In this document: one piece after another, positions 31,125 to 36,200 of the stretch
Position numbering within the stretch: the first letter of the stretch is position 1
How the letters are laid out: the number at the start of each line of letters is the position of its first letter
Virus record (IMG/VR): IMGVR_UViG_3300031772_000131
Coordinates: 1 to 36,200 of that record
DNA from: a virus
DNA length: 36,200 nt
Direction: 5' to 3' (one strand)
Made by a program: the position numbers and the translations under genes
Notes under the pieces: model-generated
Databases searched by the model: none
What the model saw: the letters and a program-made list of their open reading frames with translations, nothing else
What the model was told of the DNA's origin: nothing

Positions 31125-31675
31125 CACTTCCCCGCCTTCCGAATGCCGACCTCGCCGACGCGCGTGACCTGCAGCAGCGCATCCCAGCCTTCAGGCAGCT
31201 TCGACTCGTCGTACTCCTCGCTGCCGTCCTGGTTCTCGGTCTTCATCAGCTCGCGCACCGCGGCGCCGAAGCTCTGCGCGTTGACCTTCGCCTTCGCTAG
31301 GTCGCCCAGTCCGTTATCGGAGAGCCACTCGATGAGATCCTCGTCGTCGTAGCCGACGGTCGATCGAGCGTACACCGACTGCTTGAGGTAGAGCACCTGT
31401 CCCTTTCGATTGAACGACTGCATCTCGTTGTCGATCATGTGCTCGTACTGCACCTCGTTCAGATCCTCGAGCCGCTCGTTCACGGCTTCCGTCGCGAGCT
31501 TGAGCGCGTCCCTGATCTGGCGCAGGTTCAGGATCTCGTCCGCCGTCTTGAAGACGTCGGTGAGGTCAGCCTCGAGGTTGAGTTGCTCGATGAGAGACAG
31601 CGCGAGCAGGCCGCTCCACGCGTGGTCGCGCTGCAGGCGGGGCAGGTTGTCTTGAAGCGTCGATACCTTGCTCAT
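31124..31675 (-). CDS. Conserved-type phage protein, unknown
   Basis: 183 residues from the ATG at 31675. Helical N-terminal half (LTDVFKTADEILNLRQIRDAL, EAVNERLEDLNEVQYEHMID) and a mixed C-terminal half with WLSDNGLGDLAKAKVNAQSF and IRKAGK at the end. The layout resembles a family of phage proteins of unknown function. No enzyme motif was seen. Coupled to the RHH gene upstream by ATGA. Confidence 0.68.
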   Translation of the reverse strand: MSKVSTLQDNLPRLQRDHAWSGLLALSLIEQLNLEADLTDVFKTADEILNLRQIRDALKLATEAVNERLEDLNEVQYEHMIDNEMQSFNRKGQVLYLKQSVYARSTVGYDDEDLIEWLSDNGLGDLAKAKVNAQSFGAAVRELMKTENQDGSEEYDESKLPEGWDALLQVTRVGEVGIRKAGK

Positions 31676-31851
31676 GCTGCATCCTTCGGTTCGGGTGTCC
31701 ACTCGCCCGTGCGGCGATGAATGTAGAGGTCGATCGCCTGGCGCACGGTCCAGCCTATGCTGGCGTCCTGCGACTCCGCGATGCGCTGCAGGTGCGCGTA
31801 TTGCTCCTCGCGCACGCGGATGTGGAGGGCGCGGTGGTAGGGGCCGTTCAT
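31672..31851 (-). CDS. Ribbon-helix-helix DNA-binding protein
   Basis: 59 residues, ATG at 31851 overlapping the upstream stop (ATGA). HRALHIRVREEQYAHLQRIA followed by WTVRQAIDLYIHRR is the beta-strand, helix, helix pattern of Arc/CopG/MetJ-type repressors. Such proteins bind operator DNA as dimers. It is the second gene of a unit that begins behind a promoter containing a palindrome with a repeated half-site (32127-32152), so autorepression there is a reasonable inference. Confidence 0.72.
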   Translation of the reverse strand: MNGPYHRALHIRVREEQYAHLQRIAESQDASIGWTVRQAIDLYIHRRTGEWTPEPKDAA

Positions 31852-32126
31852 GCTTCGCTGCCGATCGCCAGCAGGAGTGGCGCGAGGTCACGCACGAGGT
31901 CGCAGTCTGGGTATCGGCGATACTGTTCGAGCACAGCCTCGGCAAGTTCCGGCGCGAGAGCGATCAGCTCGGCGCTCGGGCCGCTTGACCACGAGCGATG
32001 CCTCGCGATTAGCACTCTGTCGTCGGCATCGTCGATCCCCCGCAGGGCACCGCCCTCGCTCCACTCCCACGGGCCTTGCATCCACGGCCGCTGCTCCTGT
32101 ACACTGTTCGCCTGTTCGTTGCTCAT
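31848..32126 (-). CDS. Hypothetical protein, first gene behind the 32.1 kb promoter
   Basis: 92 residues, ATG at 32126. Polar start (SNEQANSVQEQRPWMQGPWE), then IDDADDRVLIARHRSW and a helical end (AELIALAPELAEAVLEQYRR). No ribosome-binding site precedes the ATG; the TACAGT box ends six bases upstream, which fits a leaderless message. Function unknown. It heads the downstream gene train. Confidence 0.7.
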   Translation of the reverse strand: MSNEQANSVQEQRPWMQGPWEWSEGGALRGIDDADDRVLIARHRSWSSGPSAELIALAPELAEAVLEQYRRYPDCDLVRDLAPLLLAIGSEA

Positions 32127-32152
32127 GGCTACACTGTAGCAAGAGTGGCTAC
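32127..32152. promoter_or_regulatory. Candidate operator: palindrome and repeated half-site
   Basis: GCTAC-ACT-GTAGC (32128-32140) is a palindrome that includes the TACAGT box read on the - strand. The half-site GGCTAC occurs again 20 bases away (32127-32132 and 32147-32152), on the same face of the helix. The arrangement fits binding of a dimeric repressor over the promoter. Confidence 0.5.
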
Positions 32153-32161
32153 GCGGGGCAA
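32133..32161 (-). promoter_or_regulatory. Candidate sigma-70-type promoter with start at the ATG
   Basis: On the - strand TTGCCC (32156-32161), 17 bases, then TACAGT (32133-32138). The ATG of the next gene starts seven bases after the TACAGT box, so RNA would begin at or next to the start codon. No Shine-Dalgarno sequence lies between. TGC before TACAGT adds an extended -10 element. It is the best promoter candidate found in the leftward train and sits in a 57-base gap after the helicase stop. Confidence 0.6.
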
Positions 32162-32183
32162 GGGCACGGACGGGGGTTGGCCG

Positions 32184-33680
32184 CTATGGGCCAGCCAAGA
32201 ATCTTCTCCACCCTCCCGATCCGATCTCCTCAGCGACGCTGCGCTTCTCCATGAGCGTCTCGTACACGTGCTCGTCTACTGTTCCTCGTGCGAGCAGGTG
32301 CTCGTGTATCACCTTCTTCGTCTGCCCGATGCGATGTAGCCGCGCACGAGCCTGTTCGAACTCGGCGCCGCTGAATCCAGTCGAGTAGAAGATCGACACG
32401 CACGCGGCGTGCAGCGTGATGCCGAGCCCGGCGCTCGCGATCTGCGCTACGAAGATGCGAGCATCATCATCCGTCTGGAAGCGGTGCACCATTTCAGCAC
32501 GATCCTTCGCGGCGATGTCGCCTGCGATGCACGGCTGCGGGATCGGCTTCTTCGGCGTGCCGACGAGCGATGCAGCGAGCTTGCGAATCTCCTCGCCCTC
32601 GCGCGTGAAGCGATGGAACACGACGACCTTGTTGCCCGCGTCGAGGTGCGTCTCCAGCCGCTCCTTCAGCATCTTGCGCTTCGCGTCGCTGATCTCGACG
32701 AGCGCGCCGGACTGCTCGTTCGTCACAAAGCCTCCGCTGATCTGTGAGAGGCGCAGCAGGCGCGTGAGCACATGGTCGCCGAGGATCTCCCCGTACTCCC
32801 CAAACTCGTCCTCGAGCAGCGCGATCGACTCCTTCGCGAGCTGGTCGTAGACCTTCTGCGCCTTCGGCTCGAGGTCTAAGGGGAGTACCACGTCTACCTG
32901 GTCGGGCAGGTCGAGCGCGTCCTCCTTCGTGACGCGATGCGCGCGCGAGAACACGATCCTTTCGAGCTCCGGGAGCATGAACTGATTGATCGTGACCTTC
33001 GGAAATGTCTGTCCAGCCTTCGTCTTGAGCTCGATCGTGTGCGCGTACTTCGCGGTGAAGTTCACATGACTCGTACCCAGCATCGTCTCGTCGAGGAAAC
33101 GGTACTGGCCATACAGGTCGAGGGCGGACTCGGGCGTCGGCGTGCCCGTCAGGATCGCGCGATACTTCGCTGTCTTGCCGATGCGGTGCATTGCGCGAGA
33201 CTGCTTCGATCCTGGCGCCTTGATGCGCTGCGACTCGTCGACCACGATCATGTCGAAGCGCGCAGCGCGCAGCACGTGCTCCATCCGCCACGACTTCTCC
33301 AGATTCACGACAGCCACGAGCGGCCCCTCGCGATGCTCGAGGAGCGCGCGCTGTAGTTTTGCCTCGCATTGAGCCGACGAACCAGTGAGCGCCACGACGT
33401 TCGCGTTGGGCAGATGCTTGCCGTCCTTCTCCCATGCTCCGATGACCGACGTGGGACACACGACGAGCATCGTCTCCGCGTCGCCGCGTTGATGCAGGAT
33501 ACCGAATGCCCCGAGCGTCGAGAGCGTCTTTCCGCAGCCGGGATCGTGAAATACGGCGAACACGCCGCTGCGCTCGAACTCGCTGAGCATGAGCGCGACC
33601 GCGGTCGACTGGTGCCCGTACGGCGTGATGCCGAGCAGTTCCTTGAGGCAGTGCCGCGCGCGCGAGAAGGTGGGAAACAT
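32184..33680 (-). CDS. SNF2-type DNA helicase/translocase
   Basis: 498 residues, ATG at 33680. Superfamily 2 motifs are in order: Q-motif YGHQSTAV (residue 21), Walker A DPGCGKT (46-52), LVVCPTSVIGAWEKD (Ia region), VVDESQRIKAPGS (DESQ, 147-159), AILTGTPTP (III), then in the second lobe VVVFHRFTREGEEIR (IV), IFVAQIASAGLGITLH (V) and ARARLHRIGQTKK (VI). SNF2-like enzymes move along DNA with ATP and remodel or clear DNA. In phages they may assist replication, recombination or packaging. The gene stands alone between the small zinc protein and the promoter at 32.1 kb. Confidence 0.92.
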   Translation of the reverse strand: MFPTFSRARHCLKELLGITPYGHQSTAVALMLSEFERSGVFAVFHDPGCGKTLSTLGAFGILHQRGDAETMLVVCPTSVIGAWEKDGKHLPNANVVALTGSSAQCEAKLQRALLEHREGPLVAVVNLEKSWRMEHVLRAARFDMIVVDESQRIKAPGSKQSRAMHRIGKTAKYRAILTGTPTPESALDLYGQYRFLDETMLGTSHVNFTAKYAHTIELKTKAGQTFPKVTINQFMLPELERIVFSRAHRVTKEDALDLPDQVDVVLPLDLEPKAQKVYDQLAKESIALLEDEFGEYGEILGDHVLTRLLRLSQISGGFVTNEQSGALVEISDAKRKMLKERLETHLDAGNKVVVFHRFTREGEEIRKLAASLVGTPKKPIPQPCIAGDIAAKDRAEMVHRFQTDDDARIFVAQIASAGLGITLHAACVSIFYSTGFSGAEFEQARARLHRIGQTKKVIHEHLLARGTVDEHVYETLMEKRSVAEEIGSGGWRRFLAGP

Positions 33681-33708
33681 CGTAGGAGCATCGCAGCGGG
33701 GCCGGACG

Positions 33709-34026
33709 CTACGCCCGCGTCAAGTTTTCCTTGCCGCAAACTTGACAGCGGCGCATCGTCCATGCCCTGAGCCATCGACTGTGACCAAGCCCCGGCCACT
33801 TGTCGAACGGCTGCCAGTCGTGCTCCTTGCCGACCTTGCCGCGGCACCACCGCTTCGTATCCTTGCGGCGCCGCTTGCCTCCATGCATCGGAGCTCCATC
33901 GATCGCGCTGTCCTCGATCGCGGCGTCGTGGATCGCATGCTTCTTCTCGCGTGCTTCGACCTTGCGGGGGCGGCGACCCCACTCACTGCCGCCCTTGTCG
34001 AAGTGACGATTCGCGTTGCTACCCAT
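33709..34026 (-). CDS. Small zinc-binding protein
   Basis: 105 residues, ATG at 34026. Basic N-terminal half (REKKHAIHDAAIEDSAIDG, GGKRRRKDTKRW) and a C-terminal Cys/His arrangement (WCRGKVGKEHDWQPFD, RRCQVCGKEN) that may bind zinc. Similar small actinophage proteins have the KWCxGKxGxEH pattern, function unknown. Confidence 0.7.
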   Translation of the reverse strand: MGSNANRHFDKGGSEWGRRPRKVEAREKKHAIHDAAIEDSAIDGAPMHGGKRRRKDTKRWCRGKVGKEHDWQPFDKWPGLGHSRWLRAWTMRRCQVCGKENLTRA

Positions 34027-34035
34027 GCGCGCAGC

Positions 34036-34245
34036 CTACCTGTTGCGCCGCCGCGCAGCCTTCTGCGCCTTCGTCTTCGCGCGCAGCTTCGCATGGTTGA
34101 CGCGCGCCTGCGCAGCCGCGGTGCCGAAGCCTGCGGAGCGAGCGACGCCTCGATCGTGGCTCGACATGCCGGCCTGGGAGACGGCGCGCTCGAGCGAGCC
34201 GCCCTTGAGCTTGGTATCGAGGAGGTGCTGCGTGATCGGATTCAT
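34036..34245 (-). CDS. Small basic protein, first gene of the leftward train
   Basis: 69 residues from the ATG at 34245. C-terminal half is strongly basic (ARVNHAKLRAKTKAQKAARR), suggesting nucleic acid binding. No ribosome-binding site is present; CATGAT lies six bases before the ATG, a possible -10 and leaderless start. Function unknown. Confidence 0.62.
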   Translation of the reverse strand: MNPITQHLLDTKLKGGSLERAVSQAGMSSHDRGVARSAGFGTAAAQARVNHAKLRAKTKAQKAARRRNR

Positions 34246-34358
34246 GTCTGCATCATGACGAGACACGCGGACGCAGTTTGTGCTCCCCTGCCTGACGAAT
34301 CTCCATCCAACCATCTGCCAAGACGGGTGGCTCGTCAGCACAGCGCTATGGAGGCTTC

Positions 34359-34502
34359 ATGCACCTGGCAGTGCTTTCCGGAGACGCCTCGCAGGTTCGC
34401 GAGACAATCGTACCAGACGCACAGGCGCCCCCATCCGAAGACGGGGGCGCTGTCCCCACACAGCTATCCGGTGGGCCGACGCCGGCTGCACGTGCAGCAT
34501 AG
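34359..34502 (+). CDS. Possible 47-residue protein in the control region
   Basis: ATG at 34359 is preceded by GGAGG with a four-base gap, which is a good ribosome-binding site. The product starts HLAVLSGDASQVRETIV and is Pro/Ala/Gly rich and acidic. A GC hairpin lies inside. The codon pattern is plausible but too short to judge, and it could be chance. Confidence 0.3.
   Translation: MHLAVLSGDASQVRETIVPDAQAPPSEDGGAVPTQLSGGPTPAARAA
34425..34450. repeat. GC-rich hairpin, 8-bp arms
   Basis: GCGCCCCC (34425-34432), 10-base loop, GGGGGCGC (34443-34450). No T run follows, so a standard terminator is not shown. It could act as a terminator for a short upstream transcript or as an operator. Confidence 0.5.
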
Positions 34503-34526
34503 CATGTAGGTGCGTCCGCAACCATC

Positions 34527-34545
34527 CATAGCATGCTGCGCTATG
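34527..34545. promoter_or_regulatory. Inverted repeat CATAGC...GCTATG at the sigma start
   Basis: CATAGC (34527-34532) and GCTATG (34540-34545) form an inverted repeat with a 7-base centre, covering a TAGCAT box (34529-34534) and the ATG at 34543. A regulator bound here would block initiation. No Shine-Dalgarno sequence precedes the ATG, so a leaderless start is possible. Confidence 0.4.
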
Positions 34546-35262
34546 AACACGATCATGGCGAAGCGATCAATCAGCAACAGCGTTGATGGGGGCGGCATCG
34601 CCGCGCTCGTCAAGCAGTCGAAGGTGGTACCGCGCGAGAAGCTCATCGCGCTCACCGTCGCCGCGCAGGAGGGTGACGAGGATGCCATGCGGCAGGTCAT
34701 CGACGCCTGTAGCCGCCTCGTGCTCTCGATCTCAAGCAGGCTGTGGATGCAGTGGTCGATCCAGATCCCCGAGTCCGCATCGTTCGACGACATCTTCCAG
34801 GCCGGCCTCGAGGGACTGTACGTCGCGGTCATGAAGTTCGACGAGTCCCGCGGCAACACGCTCACCACCGTCGCGACGCCATGGATTCACACGCGCGCGC
34901 AGCGAACGATCTACACGCTCATCGGCATCTGCCACATCCCCGAGCGCCTGATCACCGGCCACGACGAGGACATCAGCCATCTGCTGCGCAGGTGCACGGC
35001 CAGCCTCGACATGTCGGTGCTCGACGACGCCGAGAGCATGGTGCACCGGCTCATGGGATCCGAGGATGACCCGCAGTGCGGCGCCGATGACATCCTGCGC
35101 GCGCTCGCAGCCGCGGACGAGCGACTGCCCGCGATGATCACGCTCTCGAGCGAAGGCTACACCGATGGCGAGATCGGCGAGATGTTCGGCGTGACGTACG
35201 AGCGGATCCGACAGATGCGCGGCAAGGCCGCGCGCGCGCTCGAAGCTGCCGGCCTCGTCTAG
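34543..35262 (+). CDS. Sigma-70-type RNA polymerase sigma factor
   Basis: 239 residues from the ATG at 34543 (a second ATG at 34555). Region 2: FDDIFQAGLEGLYVAVMKFD and TTVATPWIHTRAQRTIYTL. Region 4: ITLSSEGYTDGEIGEMFGVT and YERIRQMRGKAARALEAAG, a helix-turn-helix that would read the -35 element. A degenerate region between (residues 135-190) replaces region 3. The protein would direct host RNA polymerase to phage promoters. It has an acidic linker. It is the only + strand gene in the right half apart from the edges. Convergent with the next gene, sharing the stop codon region (35259-35262). Confidence 0.85.
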   Translation: MNTIMAKRSISNSVDGGGIAALVKQSKVVPREKLIALTVAAQEGDEDAMRQVIDACSRLVLSISSRLWMQWSIQIPESASFDDIFQAGLEGLYVAVMKFDESRGNTLTTVATPWIHTRAQRTIYTLIGICHIPERLITGHDEDISHLLRRCTASLDMSVLDDAESMVHRLMGSEDDPQCGADDILRALAAADERLPAMITLSSEGYTDGEIGEMFGVTYERIRQMRGKAARALEAAGLV

Positions 35263-35690
35263 TAGTCGTCCTCCGACATCGTGAGCATGTCAACTGACTC
35301 GAGCTCCAGCAGGTCGCGCTTCATGCCCGAGCGGTCCCACTCGTAGAGCGCGGCGACCATCGCCAGGTGATGCTGGTCGAGCTTGCCGTAGTTCACCACG
35401 AAACATGCCGGGCACCTGCCCGCGAGCACGCCCATGTTCTCGCCCGAGCTCGGATCGATGTACGACTCCTCGAGCCAGCAGCACAGCGGCGCGTGCCCGC
35501 ATCCCTCGCAGACGACGATCTGCCGCGCGCGCAGGATGCACTCCTCGATCATCGCCGCCTCGCCTCCAGCCGGCGCCGCGCCATCCTCACGCTCCTGCTC
35601 GAGATGCGCCCAGGACTTGCCGACCTCGAACATGAAGTACGCCCCAAGGATGCACGCGAGGCCGAGTCCCAGCCCCCCCGCGTCAATCAT
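35259..35690 (-). CDS. Membrane-anchored zinc-ribbon-like protein
   Basis: 143 residues, ATG at 35690. A hydrophobic N-terminal segment (LGLGLACILGAYFMFEVG) likely anchors it in the membrane. The body contains CEGCGHAPLCCWLEES and GRCPACFVVNYGK, two CxxC-type pairs for zinc. Ends acidic (TMSEDDY). It overlaps the sigma gene end by four bases, tail to tail. Function unknown. Confidence 0.72.
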   Translation of the reverse strand: MIDAGGLGLGLACILGAYFMFEVGKSWAHLEQEREDGAAPAGGEAAMIEECILRARQIVVCEGCGHAPLCCWLEESYIDPSSGENMGVLAGRCPACFVVNYGKLDQHHLAMVAALYEWDRSGMKRDLLELESVDMLTMSEDDY

Positions 35691-36141
35691 CCGGCGCCCC
35701 GATCATGAACCACTCGGGCGCATACATGCGAAGCATGAGAAGGATGCGATAGATGCGAACATGCTCGCGCTTCAAATCGAGCAGGAGGTCCGCATCAATA
35801 TCCGGGTTCTGGATCTGCTTGCCGACCTCGACGCACTTGCCCCAGAGCCGCGCGGGCGCCCGATCACCAAGCTCGCCCACCTTCGCCCAGCGCGGATCAT
35901 CCAGCGGCGGCGGGTCAGCGACCTCGATGCCGTCAGCCTCGAACGCCTCACGCAGCGCTACGAGTTCGAAGCGCGCCTCATTCGCGATCTGCGCGCGCGC
36001 CTCCGCCTCGCCTGGATCGAGCTGGTACATCCCATCGCTCCACCTGAACGTCGCCACTTCTTCCATCTCCTCGTCATCTGCTTGTGATTCGTCTGTGAAA
36101 TCGGTGGGACATGGATGTTCACTACCGCTGTGAATATCCAC
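35683..36141 (-). CDS. Acidic hypothetical protein (5' end uncertain)
   Basis: 152 residues with the GTG at 36141. The frame is open to the window edge, so the gene might start beyond it. A GTG at 36057 with GAGGAG nine bases upstream is another start choice and would give ATFRWSDGMYQLDPGEAEAR as its beginning. The body is helical (IANEARFELVALREAFEADG, LLLDLKREHVRIYRILLMLR). Overlaps the next gene by eight bases. Function unknown. Confidence 0.62.
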   Translation of the reverse strand: MDIHSGSEHPCPTDFTDESQADDEEMEEVATFRWSDGMYQLDPGEAEARAQIANEARFELVALREAFEADGIEVADPPPLDDPRWAKVGELGDRAPARLWGKCVEVGKQIQNPDIDADLLLDLKREHVRIYRILLMLRMYAPEWFMIGAPDD

Positions 36142-36164
36142 TGAATCGTGAATATCGGGAGGAA

Positions 36165-36200
36165 ATGAGTACCCAGACGTATCTTCTTCGGGAGGATTCG
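36165..36200 (+). CDS. Start of a + strand gene running off the window
   Basis: ATG at 36165 is preceded by GGGAGGAA, a strong ribosome-binding site. Only about 12 codons are visible (STQTYLLREDS), open to the right edge. Identity cannot be judged. Confidence 0.5.
   Translation, partial: MSTQTYLLREDS

Larger units (their letters stand above)
34246..34542. other. Intergenic control region between divergent transcription units
   Basis: About 297 bases between the leftward ATG (34245) and the rightward sigma gene. It holds a 47-codon candidate gene (34359-34502), a GC hairpin (34425-34450) and four copies of CATAGC or its complement GCTATG (34345-34350, 34498-34503, 34527-34532 and 34540-34545, the last reaching into the sigma start codon). 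Such an arrangement suggests promoters and operators for both directions. No strong -35/-10 pair was identified by eye. Confidence 0.55.

Noticed and set aside
33589-34509. 306-codon + frame opposite the helicase start and small zinc gene
   Set aside because: Crosses two - strand genes and has no ribosome-binding site or domain pattern.
1-36200. tRNA genes, CRISPR arrays, insertion sequences, integrase or attachment sites
   Set aside because: No cloverleaf, regularly spaced repeat array, transposase motif or integrase motif was recognised when reading the window; without tools a degenerate example could be missed.

Overview
The window reads as part of a tailed double-stranded DNA phage (or prophage) genome of high G+C content. 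Nearly every base is coding, and most neighbouring genes overlap by 1 to 4 bases (ATGA, GTGA, TGATG). Several traits fit a phage of a high-G+C Gram-positive host such as an actinobacterium: a FAD-dependent thymidylate synthase (ThyX), a tape measure protein carrying peptidoglycan-cleaving domains, a mid-genome cytosine methyltransferase with LPTP repeats, many small zinc-ribbon proteins, and candidate promoters that place transcription starts at the start codon. The host is an inference. No bacterial housekeeping genes, tRNA or rRNA genes, CRISPR arrays, insertion sequences, integrase, portal, capsid or DNA polymerase were seen, so the head genes and replication core must lie outside if they exist.

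Layout. Positions 1-9680 (+ strand) hold the tail and lysis module: a tape measure protein running in from the left edge, two tail-tip proteins of which the first is extremely cysteine-rich, three small tail-associated proteins, two fibre-like proteins, a small helical protein, a holin candidate and an M15-type endolysin. A metallophosphoesterase with an N-terminal DNA-binding-like segment ends this rightward block at 11042. Six bases later begins the 3' end of a very long leftward (- strand) gene train that runs from 34245 down to 11049.

In transcription order the leftward train contains a basic small protein, a zinc-binding protein, an SNF2-type helicase, a strong candidate promoter/operator at 32127-32161, a ribbon-helix-helix protein, a ParB-like protein, a long series of small zinc-ribbon and unknown proteins, a candidate single-stranded DNA-binding protein with the acidic tail DEIPF, and a hairpin/promoter region. 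These are followed by a DNA-binding-like protein, a sigma region-2-like protein, terminase small-subunit-like and large subunits, a DUF1360-like membrane protein and a DNA adenine/N4-cytosine methyltransferase. Next come dNMP kinase, ThyX, an HD hydrolase, a C5-cytosine methyltransferase with an out-of-frame duplicated C-terminus behind a G8 tract, a secreted lysozyme-like protein, an HNH endonuclease, a DNA-binding/receiver-like fusion and a secreted cysteine-rich protein. At the right end a sigma-70-like factor (regions 2 and 4) is on the + strand, followed by two - strand genes and the start of a + strand gene that leaves the window.

How the parts may work together (inference). The two sigma-like proteins and several small DNA-binding proteins could time the leftward and rightward transcripts. 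ThyX, dNMP kinase and the HD hydrolase would shape the dNTP pool, and the two methyltransferases would protect phage DNA. The terminase subunits package DNA although they lie on the strand opposite the tail genes. The tape measure, endolysin, holin candidate and a separate exported lysozyme-like protein give several routes to cell-wall cleavage. Function is unknown for about half of the genes. They are called from open frames, start/stop overlaps and ribosome-binding sites.
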